Shown here piece by piece: positions 34,600-45,063 of a DNA stretch of 64,000 nucleotides. A model generated the notes under the pieces. That model saw only the letters and a program-made list of their open reading frames with translations, was not told the DNA's origin and did not search any database. Position 1 is the stretch's first letter, and every line of letters starts with the position of its first letter. This stretch comes from Leguminivora glycinivorella. Lineage: Eukaryota; Arthropoda; Insecta; Lepidoptera; Tortricidae. The stretch spans positions 8,717,141 through 8,781,140 of the forward strand of contig NC_062975.1 in NCBI RefSeq assembly GCF_023078275.1. The letters run 5' to 3'. A program made the translations under genes and the position numbers.

Positions 34600-34710
34600 T
34601 ATAGGCTTCAAATAAGGTACTTCGCTTAATATGCGTTTTATTGTAAGGTAAAACGCTGCTATTAAGCTTCCTACCGTTATTTGAAGCCTATTTTATTATA
34701 TTTGAGACCT
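34600..34710 (+). mobile_element. Short MITE, ATAGGCTTCAAATAA termini
   Basis: A single copy running from ACTATAGGCTTCAAATAAGG to TTATTTGAAGCCTATTTTATT. Its interior TAAGGTACTTCGCTTAATATG and TAAAACGCTGCTATTAAGC matches the pair at 34013-34200. Confidence 0.85.
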
Positions 34711-34720
34711 GTCTGTGACC

Positions 34721-35520
34721 GCCTGGTGGCCAGCATAACGCCAATGTGATTAATTCCTCATCATTAGTGAAACTGGTGGAAACAACTAGTGCACTTAATA
34801 ATCTGCGTGTGTGGGTGAATCATTTCAATTCAACCAACTAAGTGGAATCTGCAGTGATACATGTTACTATTTTTGTGAATACTGTATTTTTAATAAATCA
34901 GTGTGAATCAAGTTATAAGATTAAATCTTATTTCTAAAAGCGAGTTCATATTTTTATTTCATTTCACCCATCAAATCATAATTTTCGGTATTGTCTGTTT
35001 CTATTAATTTCAGGATCCTTTATCATTATGCATCGATCTACTTCGCAAAAAGAAAGTGAAATCTTGTTGAGGCATTACAAGCCACAATGCTATTTGTCTT
35101 TACCACAGCAAAGCATATATGTTAGATCTATAGATCTCAGTATAACTAAGGCATAATACTGTTTAGGTTACGTTACAGACACAAAATTATCTTCATGGCT
35201 TATTCCTTTGTATTAATATTTATTTGAAAGTTCTTATAGTCTTTATGAGGAATCAAGTGCACTTATACAACATTTTACAAAAACAACGGGATCTCCCTTG
35301 AAGATATATAAAATCGACTACAATATTTCCTTACTTTGTTGTTAGCATATAATGGCTAAACAATGTCAAGTGTGTACGTACAAATTTGAACAAAGGTGAT
35401 CATTGCGTGATGTCACAGTATGTACATGCATTGTATTTCCAGGCCGATTTAAGTTGGCATATACGAACAAAAGACGAATTTCATGTGCCCACCTAAAGGT
35501 GAATAATAGTAGTATACAGA
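34721..35520. other. Intergenic, nothing recognised
   Basis: AT-rich DNA with no supported exon, repeat or regulatory signal. Confidence 0.5.
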
Positions 35521-35526
35521 GCGCAG

Positions 35527-35715
35527 CTATTTAGGCAATAAATTATCTTTTAATTTATAAGATTTTCGTTTCAGTCCATTTTTAATATGTACCACCCTAT
35601 AAGTGGTTTCATTTTGTTGTACATATACGTATTTGCAATTAGTTGGGTTGATATGGTAAGCAGCACTACCTTTGCTAATAAGTTGTAGTATAGCTAGAAA
35701 AACACTGGTTTTCAC
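35527..35715 (-). CDS. Possible small secreted protein, 62 residues
   Basis: I do not recognise the family. The frame begins Met-Lys-Thr, followed by a hydrophobic stretch (VFLAILQLI) and a small-residue region (KGSAA), which looks like a signal peptide with cleavage near residue 19. The mature part has one cysteine, an N-glycosylation sequon (NET) and a basic C-terminus. It could be one exon of a longer gene or a chance frame. The next two candidate frames on the same strand (35847-36158 and 36633-36886) lie upstream. Confidence 0.25.
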   Translation of the reverse strand: MKTSVFLAILQLISKGSAAYHINPTNCKYVYVQQNETTYRVVHIKNGLKRKSYKLKDNLLPK

Positions 35716-35846
35716 TTATCATTGTAATATATAAGTACCAACTATATCTGCTGGATACCCATTATGGTAAGATAAATAAATAACTTGGACTAAAAATAGT
35801 TCCAAAATAGATTTTAGCATTGATTTGGCCCCATAAATTAGTTATG

Positions 35847-36158
35847 TCACAGGCGCATAGCTCTAATATTAGTACATTTTATGTATTTTAGACGAGTAGC
35901 CAAGCAAGACACTAAATAATCATCATAACTTATTTTTGTCAAAAACAAGGGAAGAATGTAGGCAGATTCGGCGATCAGTTCTTGTTGAACATTGGTAATA
36001 TTCTTGCAGCAATAACCTTCGCGGTTATTTGCCTGAATGAAGCTCCCAGAATAATCAGTGTTTGATACTAAAAATCTTAAAGAGCCGTCTTTTAGCGTTA
36101 GGAGCAGATTCAAGCTAATGAAGAGGTACATGTTGTATGTACATTCTTCTAACGTCAC
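35847..36158 (-). CDS. Unassigned frame, possibly an exon of a secreted protein
   Basis: The frame is open for about 103 codons, with cysteines near YCCKN and VSC, and contains a hydrophobic segment (LFISLNLLL). Just upstream, a different frame shows TCPNDNKPCY, resembling the cysteine pattern of the candidate at 36633-36886. This suggests a decayed paralogue or frameshifts. No confident splice sites were found. Confidence 0.2.
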   Translation of the reverse strand: MTLEECTYNMYLFISLNLLLTLKDGSLRFLVSNTDYSGSFIQANNREGYCCKNITNVQQELIAESAYILPLFLTKISYDDYLVSCLATRLKYIKCTNIRAMRL

Positions 36159-36632
36159 ATTTAGGATTACGGGGCATCCCTTTTCTCGAAAAGTACTTTG
36201 GCCTCCTTCTTACCCAGAGAGCGGGTTTCTGTGGGATGTTAGACAAGTTGTCTAGGAAATCTAGAAGGTTCTTGATTTGGAATCGATATCAATCATTTGA
36301 TTTAAAAGCCTTGTATAGCATGGCTTATTGTCGTTCGGACAGGTACCGTACAGATAAATTTTATTCATCTCTGATCATATCATACCCTATGTGGGTCATA
36401 GGTATTTACATACGGTAAACATCCAAATTGTTCTTATATATATTATACGTGGAAGGTTAAAGAATTCCAACGTTATATTCACATACAGCGGGGTACAACC
36501 TTATATATTATTATGTCCACAGAAGGAAGTGCAGTGTCTAACTCATAGGAAATTAATAAAGGGTTAAAGATCTGAGTCTTTGATGACGTGAATTTGATAG
36601 TCAACACAAATTGTCAGGTTTTTGCAAGCCAA

Positions 36633-36886
36633 TTACTCAGTTCCAGTATAGATTACCACAATCTTAGATATAGGAACAATTTGGTTATTTATCACTTTTA
36701 CCAGGCAAGCTGGATTACGAAGATTACACCCACTAATCCAACCTTTATTTAATGAGGAACTAGGCTCATCCCGTTCCACGTGACTTGTATTCAAAGTCAT
36801 TGATTTGGTGCTGGCACAGAATATATAAAAGTACAAGTACAGAAGGCTCACTGTCAACAACCTGTCAATGGACTGCATACGACATT
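36633..36886 (-). CDS. Possible secreted protein N-terminal exon, weakly takeout/JHBP-like
   Basis: From the internal Met (MQSIDRLL) there is a strong hydrophobic signal-like segment, then a Ser/Asn-rich stretch and CNLRNPACLVKVINNQ. That short Cys-x6-Cys segment with following hydrophobics recalls the N-terminus of takeout/juvenile-hormone-binding and fibrohexamerin-like proteins of moths. The resemblance is weak and from memory. A GTAATC donor-like site follows PISKIV. Later exons were not securely found. Confidence 0.25.
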
Positions 36887-36889
36887 GAG

Positions 36890-37065
36890 TTCTATTGCGC
36901 AGCGACAAGGTCGTCAAACTTTATGAGCCGCGAACTCGCGGCCGCCGGAATGTATGGAAGAAATGCGGAGTGAGCCGCCCCTGGTGCTGGTTTCAGCGCT
37001 AGTGCGAGCTTCACGCTGCTAGCGGAGCCGGCAATACATATGTGGTTGAAAGGAGCCATTGACCG
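36890..37065. other. GC-rich island
   Basis: An abrupt GC-rich patch with GCGGCCGCCGG and repeated GAGCCG words and no family-like frame. It could be a promoter or a regulatory island for a neighbouring gene. Confidence 0.3.
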
Positions 37066-37098
37066 GTAAGTTCGCTTAGCTAGTCGCTGGCGGCTGAA

Positions 37099-37117
37099 TA
37101 GGTTAGGTTAGGTTAGA
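37099..37117. repeat. Short interstitial TTAGG repeat
   Basis: Three and a half units of the insect telomere repeat, reading TAGGTTAGGTTAGGTTAGA. It is too short to mean more than chance or a small insertion. Confidence 0.6.
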
Positions 37118-37179
37118 TATTTCATGAATATGATGATTTGTATTTGAAATGTATATTTACTTAATAGCATGCGTTTTCG

Positions 37180-38905
37180 TGGTAGTAGCCCGATACGCAA
37201 TAATACACAGTATATGACTTGTGGTTGCTTTGCGGAAGCATATATTTATGTTATTGTAATATGGCCAGACGCTTAATTAACCACTTTGCGGGTCTTCCCT
37301 ATACGCAGGGGCTATGCTAATATTCTGTCATTCCAATTTAAGTATATGTACTGCCGAAGCAAATACTACTTGCATTATCAAAGCACTTGTTTAGCGATAT
37401 GTAACAGGCTAATACATATGTTTTATCATATCTTGCTTACCTACTTAAACCCTGCACAAACAGTTTAAGAATGCTGTTTACATTAATTTAAGAATATCCG
37501 GTTCCTGATAGTTCTAGCAGAGAGCTGAGTTGTAAGTTTAACACGCCCTGCGGAGGCTATAGCCGTGACGGCCAAAATCTCTTCAGAGATTATGTTTCGT
37601 TGGCTGAATATTCACAATATATTCATAATATTCACACGCCTTACGCAGGCAAATTATGAATATTATGGAATGGCAGATAAAATTTTATAAAAAGGCAAGT
37701 TCTATGATCACGCTACATTGCGCAGGCCAGGACGGGCTTGCTATATTATTGGTAATTCATTACACTAGATAGATAGTTTTCTTTTATTTCGTCTGCTAGT
37801 GTAGCAGTCAAATAACAAAAAATAACAAACAAAGGCCTTGCGCAGGCTTGTTATTTGTTGGGTAAGTAGAAATACTTACACGTCTTGCGCAGACGGAAGT
37901 ACGACTAGTACGAGTAATTAAGATTAGATACATAGGCTTGGCGGAAACTTTCCTATTTACACGGATTTCCCGCTAACATTTGCCCAGCCTCGCAAATGGT
38001 CTCAATGGATATCCCAAGCAACAATGTTATTATAATGATGTCTCTTTACGCCTTGCGCAAGCGGAAATTATTAGAGTAGGTATTCGAATAAAAAACAAAT
38101 TTCGGGTCTTTTCTTTGTAACGCCAAATCTAGGATATGAGCTGATACAAATACTGCATAGTCAACACATCTGCTTGCGCAGCAGAATAATAATAAATTTA
38201 TTGCACAACAACTTGTGTACTTAAATCAGCAGACAGCTACTTACTATTTATTTATAAATCCTATTTGGATAGAAGCAAAAGATCAATAGTGACTCTCCTG
38301 TATGTGGTAATTTACAACAGAGTAGGTACCTACTTTAAATAATAATGGTTATTCTGGTAAATCTGAGACCTCACACTATAGACATAGGGTGAAATAGCCA
38401 TTTTTTAGACATAGAAAAGCATGTATATCACATTACAATTTTATATCACATACGGGGGTTTCACTCAAAATCTTTTACTTTAGCTAGAGTAGCAAACTTC
38501 CAGTAAGTCTATTATTATTATTAGTACCGGAATTTTATTCAACGCTTACACTTAGAACGATGCATCAATAGTAGGCACTCTTTAATTAAGAATGAAGAAA
38601 ATAGCATAATAGACCGGACCCCAATAGGGAATCCAATATGACACTAGAACCTTTACAAGTTGATACAACAAGGTTTTAAACGTGTCCTAGGTTTTATCTA
38701 CTTAATCGTTAATGAATTGCATCTTAGCTTCTTGCGAGACTATCAAAATTTTGAAAGCAATCACTGTTACACGCCATAGCCTGCATAGTAATAATAATAA
38801 TACTGGGGATATGCACGGAAAATATCAGGTCATAAAAATTTAAGCGTCCCTCACAAAATAGTAATCAAGTATCCTAATAGGATGCACTTTATCCTTGCGC
38901 AGGCT
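37180..38905. repeat. Dispersed series of TTGCGCAGG hairpins
   Basis: A short word close to GCCTTGCGCAGGC, itself self-complementary (GCCT/AGGC around TTGCGC), occurs repeatedly: about 37224, 37545, 37638, 37715, 37834, 37881, 38049, 38170 and 38892, with weaker forms at 37295, 37934 and 38772. Several are nested in larger inverted repeats, for example ATAACAAAC before and TTGTTATTTG after the copy at 37834. The spacers are unrelated and irregular (about 50-700 bases), so it is neither a tandem satellite nor a CRISPR array. No family is known to me. Confidence 0.6.
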
Positions 38906-39418
38906 TGTGCAAAAAGTTTAATTACTTAGCAACCGTTAAGAACGTAAACTTTGCATCAAACAGACATTTCTGCAAAATATGCTCATTCAGGAATGAGACC
39001 GCGACCATTTAACAACTTATAAATTATGACGACAAAGATGCGCCTTTCTTTTTTATAACTAACGAACAATTTATGAAATCGTGGTCTTATTTAAACTGTC
39101 TCAATTCTCAATGACCTGATCCGTGCTTATGGCGAACCGATTCCCTGTAAATAAAGTAAAACAAATGCTCGTCGCTTACTTACCGCGACGCCTTCGCTGC
39201 GCTCGAAATGTCAGCTTATCTAAAAATATTGCGACGGACAAGGAATGTCCGTCACGTTTTATTATTTATAATCGAACGGTAAAACCGTTAAAATATGAAA
39301 TATTTTGTAAAATATTACATATTTTTTATTTACAAAAAATTCTAAGAATCTCAGAAATTCTAAGAATTTTTTGTAGTGAACCGTACGCTCCGAAGAACAG
39401 AACGCCAATGAGGCAAAC
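38906..39418. other. Intergenic, nothing recognised
   Basis: AT-rich DNA with TTCTAAGAATCTCAGAAATTC inverted words near 39340-39370. No gene. Confidence 0.5.
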
Positions 39419-39431
39419 CAAGCCCCCCTAA

Positions 39432-40019
39432 TGGCCCCTGTACACACATGGCCAACGGTTCCACCAGCCCTTTGTGAAACCCCTTGGCCAAGATAAGAGC
39501 CGCTGTTTACACATTGGCGAACCAATCACTTGGCATTGGCTCTTCATGAAAGATGGACGTGGAATGAAAAAATCTAGGAAATTCTTGGTCATAGACGTTG
39601 TCAGAAAAAAAATATTAAAAAATAATAACCCCGTAGTAAAATTAAATTATTTGCAATATTAACAATTTTTTGAATATTCTGATAAGAACATTTATCTTTT
39701 TTAGGAAATACATTAAACATTTGCAAGGTTATTTTATTTCCTAAAATCTACACTATTATTGGCATAGATAAACTTATTATTTTCGTAAATATATCACTAC
39801 TGTCCTCTCTGACGGCTGACGACCAACTGAATGAAGCGCCAACGTGTAAACGCAGTTGGCCATTGGCGCCAAAGATCCTTTGATGTGTGGACAAAAAACC
39901 GACACGAATCGGTTGGCCGGCAAGCGCAAGCGCCAACTGCCAACTTACGGCCAAGTAGCCCTCTACACACATGGCCAAGGGGGTTGGTGGAACTGTTGGC
40001 CATGTGTGTACAGCGGCCA
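39432..40019 (+). mobile_element. PIF/Harbinger-type MITE, 588 bp
   Basis: The ends TGGCCCCTGTACACACATGG and the inverse of TGGCCGCTGTACACACATGG are followed by matching AACRGTTCCACCARCC. TAA flanks both sides (39429-39431 and 40020-40022). The right arm at about 47093 has the empty site with a single TAA. The 3-bp TAA duplication fits PIF/Harbinger insertion preference. No transposase is encoded. Confidence 0.85.
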
Positions 40020-41372
40020 TAATAAAAATTCGTGTAAAATGCATATACTCATCCTTGACTTCCTTATGACTTAGATAATGTATTGAAAAAGGATGGATAT
40101 ATGCTAGTTATTTCTCTTTTTGGTAGGTGGTCCCTGGTTTTGTGTTAGCTAGGGATGTTACTTTGTCGATTCAATTATCGATAAAATATGCACTTACTTA
40201 CGTTCTCACCTTAAACATAATATAAACGTTAAATATATAAAAGTAACGAAAACATACAATATTAATATAAACATTTCATTTGCATTATTATGTGGCTTTT
40301 TGGCTATGAAAGTCATATATTCATACATTCTTGCCTTCTTGGCTAACCGTACCTACTGATTGCAAATAAATGGTTTGTTTATGTACTTACCTACATAAAC
40401 GGTCACTTCTCTTCTCTTACCAAGTCCTAATATTACATTATCATACCTATATCTCTGATCATAGGTCTGTATGCCTCCCTTTTTCTGTAACGTGAATAAA
40501 AAGGACGGCATGTTGTCTATGACTATATTTCTATGATAGTGTAATATCGGCCTAAATAGTTTGTAAAAAATAGAAGATGGGAGATACGAGTATAAAACAA
40601 ATAAATACATTCTTCTCTTCTCCTAACGCAAAGACCAAGTAATTTAATTCGTGTAGCATCCCTGTATTAATTTCTAGTCCACCACTCAAGAATCTACTTA
40701 TACTTACCTCAATAATATTTTCTCTATCAAATAGAAAATAAAACAAAACGGCAGTGTAGGTACCAAAATTTATTATTTCAATAGTTTCACCTATTTTTAG
40801 TTTCTTTTTAATAATGTTTGAGAATTTCTGGAAAACTAAAAAATACTATAAGTTTAATTCACTAGAAATGTTACATTACCATTTACCCAGTCTGTGATAC
40901 CTGATCATCATTAATCATTTTTATGTCCTTTTCAATGCAAGAATGTCAATAGAGTTAATGTCGGGACGTCGATAAAAATGACACATCACTAGTACAAAAA
41001 CATAACCTAAAAACAGTTTGGAGAAACTTCAGAACAGAATTTAACATGGTAGTAGTTATTATATAAACTATGAAAAGATCGTATTTTATGCTTTGTTTAG
41101 ATCCTACAAATAATAATATCAATAACTGACCGAAATTCACTAATGAAACACAGCAGGTTCTTGGGAGTTTTCTTTTCTCCATGTACGTGAATTACAGTCC
41201 TTAATTCAATCACATAAGCCATAATCACACAAGGAACTTGAACACATTACAAATAAGAATTTAGCAGGATCATCAACTATCCATCAGGAATAAACACAAT
41301 TAAATTAAAAATCGGCCAGACGACCGCCGAGATATTTGATCTAATATAATACGATTATGTACAATTGTCAAA

Positions 41373-41505
41373 GACACCTGGGGAGACATCTGGGGGCCTG
41401 CTCCATTTCAGCTTCTTGGCCTTCTTTTTGGTGGAGTTTTGGGAGTAAAGGAACCGCGAGCATCGCACCTTGAACTTCGTGTTTCCGGTCTTCTTCTTCG
41501 GAAAT
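41373..41505 (-). pseudogene. Ribosomal protein L38-like exon copy (left arm)
   Basis: After an acceptor-like TATATTTCTTAG, the frame reads NTKFKVRCSRFLY, identical to the highly conserved centre of eukaryotic ribosomal protein L38 as I recall it, then a diverged KKKAKKLKWSRPP where L38 has EKAEKLKQSLPP. The start codon and N-terminal part are absent. It appears twice in the window, once per arm. A preceding intron-like acceptor suggests capture of genomic, not reverse-transcribed, sequence. Confidence 0.65.
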
Positions 41506-41616
41506 CTAAGAAATATATAAAGTTGAATTTGTAAAATAGCTAAATAACAAGAGAATCATAACAAAGAACAATAATCATTGATGGCGTTTTTAAGGTATGA
41601 ATATTGATAGGTTATT

Positions 41617-42571
41617 ATTGCAAGGTCGATAAAACACATCACATCACTATGCTAAAAAACATAACCTTTCCGAGTTTGAGAAAACTTCTAAAAAATATGC
41701 AAAAATCTATACAGAATTGAATAAGATTTGAATTGTATAAACTACTAATATGTACATTTATATTTCTGCCAGGTCGTATCAATAAATATTATCAAAAACT
41801 CAAGAAACTTACCGATGAAATGATATAACCTCTTGCGTGTTTTCTTTTCTTCCTGAATGTGATTTGCAACACTTGATCACACAAGCCATAGTCAGAAATG
41901 AAACTTAGAACTATCACAAATATACACTGAGCTATTTTTGCCACGATCTATCAGAAATCCTCACAAAATAAATAAATATCGTCAAGACGACCATTGAAGT
42001 CGCGCTAAAAACTCGAACCAATATAATACGACTATGTACAGTTGTCAAAGATGGAGACCGAGTGTGAAATGACAAACGTATATTTAATTTTGCCGTATAA
42101 TAAATGGACCCCAGGTCCGTTTTGACATCAGCATTTAGGGACAACCTTCGAGAAAACGAAAGAAGTTGTGGAATATTGTCTCATTCGCTCATACAAAAAT
42201 GGTAATAGTGTGGTGTGAGTAAGATACATGTCACCGAGCTCTTATTTTAGCATGGCTTCCATGCTTTAGTTATACATCCGTGAGGCAAACGGCGCCCGTA
42301 GGCGCCACCGCCCGGTGGTGAGGGGATAAAACTGGAAGGGTAAAACTGGTGGTGGGGATAATGGCGACTACTGTCAGCTAATATGTGAACCGCTACGTCA
42401 TCTGTTAACAGGATTGCTCTCTCAAATATAATAAAATAGGCTTCAAATAACGGTAGGAAGCTTAATAGCAGCGTTTTACCTTACAATAAAACGCATATTA
42501 AGCGAAGTACCTTATTTGAAGCCTATAGTTTAAATATAATAAAATAGGCTTCAAATAACGGTAGGAAGCTT
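41617..42571. other. Centre of the palindrome: inverse THAP unit A and MITE block
   Basis: 41617-42245 is the inverse of 32969-34008 and holds the second THAP exon (41813-41889). 42276-42571 is the inverse of about 34010-34335. In the 33-kb locus the order is unit A then MITE block. Here, read on the same strand, the MITE block still follows the inverted unit, so the two parts are circularly permuted relative to each other. Confidence 0.75.
41813..41889 (-). pseudogene. THAP exon, inverse copy
   Basis: The same 77-base exon as 33317-33393, with the same ATG, Cys-x4-Cys-Cys opening, SFHR ending and GTAAGT donor. In this copy the intron after the donor is not interrupted by the LINE-like fragment. 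No second exon was recognised. Confidence 0.55.
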
Positions 42572-42682
42572 AATAACCTATCAATATTCATACCTTAAAA
42601 ACGCCATCAATGATTATTGTTCTTTGTTATGATTCTCTTGTTATTTAGCTATTTTACAAATTCAACTTTATATATTTCTTAG

Positions 42683-42815
42683 ATTTCCGAAGAAGAAGAC
42701 CGGAAACACGAAGTTCAAGGTGCGATGCTCGCGGTTCCTTTACTCCCAAAACTCCACCAAAAAGAAGGCCAAGAAGCTGAAATGGAGCAGGCCCCCAGAT
42801 GTCTCCCCAGGTGTC
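42683..42815 (+). pseudogene. Ribosomal protein L38-like exon copy (right arm)
   Basis: Inverse copy of 41373-41505, with the same acceptor-like TTTCTTAG, the same NTKFKVRCSRFLY core and the same altered C-terminal part. The reading frame is open in both copies. The real L38 gene is not in this window. Confidence 0.65.
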
Positions 42816-42967
42816 TACCTTTGACAATTGTACATAATCGTATTATATTAGATCAAATATCTCGGCGGTCGTCTGGCCGATTTTTAATTTAATTGTGTTT
42901 ATTCCTGATGGATAGTTGATGATCCTGCTAAATTCTTATTTGTGATGTGTTCAAGTTCCTTGTGTGA

Positions 42968-44425
42968 AATGAAATGAAATATGAAATGAAATGAAATGAA
43001 ATGAAATGAAATGAAATGAAATATCTTTATTTGCTTGAATATGGTAACAAGGTAGGTCTTATGGCTAAGTTTTCCATGCATATTCAACCTGCATGCAGGC
43101 GTGCAAATTTTTAACATTTTAATATTAAATAATTTATCTCATGCACATTGAATAAACAAATTACAAATTAATTAGGTGTCCTGCAAGTTCTAAATTTCTA
43201 AATAAACTATAATGATTTTAAATGTCAAAGGTTTGCAATAAATAATAAATTAAAAGTAGTAAATCTGAATTATTAACAATTACAATTAAGCTTCACGAGT
43301 CAAATATTCCTTAACGCTATAAAAACAATTGTCCAGTAACCATTTCGATAATCTAGTTTTAAATAAATTATTATCTTCTAATTTTAAGTGATCGGGCAGG
43401 CTGTTATAAATGACTATACACATGTTGTAGCAGTTTTTTTTGTAAATGGCTGTTTGGCAGGAAGGTTGATGTAAAAGGTTTTGGTATTGTGCCCTTGTAT
43501 GTCTTGTGCTAAAATCGCTACGATTAACAAAATGGCTGGGGTTATTCCTAACGTGGAGACATGCATCTCTGATATAGAGGCACGGAAGTGGAAGAATATT
43601 GAGTTTCTTAAATAAAGGTCTACAACTTTCTAAAAACCACGCGTTATCTAATGCCCTAATACATCGCTTCTGAATAATGAATGCTCGTTCAGAGTCCACA
43701 GAATTTCCCCATAACAATAATCCGTAGTTTAAAACTGAGGAGACGTAACCATGATATGCTATCAGGGCCGCATCGGTGGACACCGTTTGCCTAAGTTTTT
43801 TGAGCGCGAAGATAAATCTGTCTAGCTTTTTGCAAATCTGATCTACATGGGCTTTCCAATTTAAATGAGTGTCGATATTAAAACCCAGAAACTTAACCGT
43901 ATCGACCATCTCAATTATTAAATTATCATATTTAATTTGTAAAGGTGATGGGTTTGAGTTGTAGGAACAGAAATTCATAGCTTGGGTTTTTGTTATATTG
44001 ATTTTTAAATTATTTATTTCAAACCATTGAATCGCGTCTTTTAATGTATTATTGGCTATTGACTCAAGAGTTGTGTAATTTCCGCTGTCGCTTTTTATAA
44101 TAAGAGTAGTGTCGTCAGCGAAAATAATGCATTCTTGTTTTATGGCCTTTGGAAAATCATTAATTGCAATTAAGAATAGCAGTGGTCCGAGAATGCTTCC
44201 CTGAGGTACACCAGTTTTGTTGGTCATTACATCGGACTTGAATTTTTCCTTTATGAGTGTATTTGTATTCTTCCTAACCATTTTTTCAATTACCGTGTAT
44301 TGCGTTCTTCCCCTTAAATAACTTTCTATCCATTCAAGTGCTTTGCCTCTTATTCCGTACGTTTCTAGTTTTTTTGTGAGTATTGAATGGTCGACAAAAT
44401 CAAAGGCTTTGCTGAGATCCAGAAA
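42968..44425 (-). mobile_element. 5'-truncated non-LTR retrotransposon with pentamer tail
   Basis: It encodes the C-terminal part of a reverse transcriptase, open from about 44425 to 43286 through an upstream in-frame region (LDLSKAFDFVDHSIL) into GVPQGSILGPLLF and the catalytic FADDTTLI. No endonuclease domain remains because the 5' end is lost. The 3' end (minus strand) carries a (TTTCA)n tail at 42968-43021 instead of poly(A). GTGA flanks both sides, and the left arm at about 41220 shows the empty site. The clade is probably Jockey/CR1-like, by motif appearance only. Confidence 0.85.
43286..44281 (-). CDS. Reverse transcriptase fragment of the non-LTR element
   Basis: 331 codons from an internal Met. 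Near residues 23-36 is the GVPQGSILGPLLF motif (RT block with template contact). At about 53-58, IIFADDTTL contains the paired catalytic aspartates of the palm. At about 127-140, VKFLGFNIDTHLNWKAHV is the usual block after the palm, and the rest is the thumb-like C-terminal part (GLLLWGNS.DSERAFIIQKRCIRAL). The frame is intact to its stop, so the insertion is not very old. It cannot move alone without its 5' half. Confidence 0.85.
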   Translation of the reverse strand: MVRKNTNTLIKEKFKSDVMTNKTGVPQGSILGPLLFLIAINDFPKAIKQECIIFADDTTLIIKSDSGNYTTLESIANNTLKDAIQWFEINNLKINITKTQAMNFCSYNSNPSPLQIKYDNLIIEMVDTVKFLGFNIDTHLNWKAHVDQICKKLDRFIFALKKLRQTVSTDAALIAYHGYVSSVLNYGLLLWGNSVDSERAFIIQKRCIRALDNAWFLESCRPLFKKLNILPLPCLYIRDACLHVRNNPSHFVNRSDFSTRHTRAQYQNLLHQPSCQTAIYKKNCYNMCIVIYNSLPDHLKLEDNNLFKTRLSKWLLDNCFYSVKEYLTREA

Positions 44426-44807
44426 GTGATTATGGCTTGTGTGATTGAATTAAGGACTGTAATTCACGTACATGGAGAAAAGAAAACTCCCAAGAACCTG
44501 CTGTGTTTCATTAGGGAATTTCGGTCAGTTATTGATATTATTATTTGTAGGATCTAAACAAAGCATAAAATACGATCTTTTCATAGTTTATATAATAACT
44601 ACTACCATGTTAAATTCTGTTCTGAAGTTTCTCCAAACTGTTTTTAGGTTATGTTTTTGTACTAGTGATGTGTCATTTTTATCGACGTCCCGACATTAAC
44701 TCTATTGACATTTTTGCATTGAAAAGGACATAAAAATGATTAATGATGATCAGGTATCACAGACTGGGTAAATGGTAATGTAACATTTCTAGTGAATTAA
44801 ACTTATA

Positions 44808-44970
44808 GGCTCCCCACAGACAGTCTTAAAAATTCATAATCTTAAAAAAAACTTGTATGCAATCTGACAGTTCAAACTGACACTGACAAGACACTGACAG
44901 ATCTGAACTGTCAGATTGCATACAAGTTTTTTTTAAGATTATGAATTTTTAAGACTGTCTGTGGGGAGCC
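44808..44970. mobile_element. Hairpin MITE, 163 bp
   Basis: GGCTCCCCACAGACAGTCTT and its inverse AAGACTGTCTGTGGGGAGCC bound arms of about 68 bases that match almost fully. ATA flanks both ends. The left arm (about 40848) has the site with a single ATA. Confidence 0.9.
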
Positions 44971-45063
44971 ATAGTATTTTTTAGTTTTCCAGAAATTCTC
45001 AAACATTATTAAAAAGAAACTAAAAATAGGTGAAACTATTGAAATAATAAATTTTGGTACCTA

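Larger units (their letters stand above)
39419..41616 (+). repeat. Left arm of large inverted duplication
   Basis: The arm runs from CAAGCCCCCCTAA to ATATTGATAGGTTATT. Its inverse is the right arm (42572-47106). After removing one insertion (588 bp plus 3-bp duplication), this arm is about 1607 bp. The right arm, after removing three insertions, is about 1612 bp. The arm carries THAP-like remnant B (about 40955-41230) and an L38-like exon (41373-41505). Confidence 0.92.

Noticed and set aside
37099..37117. Telomere-derived insertion
   Set aside because: Only about three and a half TTAGG units; too short to separate from chance.
37180..38905. CRISPR-like array
   Set aside because: Repeat words are short and variable, spacers range from tens to hundreds of bases, and the DNA is animal nuclear.
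40353..40610. Conserved frames shared by the 40 kb and 46 kb regions
   Set aside because: They are the two arms of the inverted duplication. Identity is expected and no family resemblance is seen.
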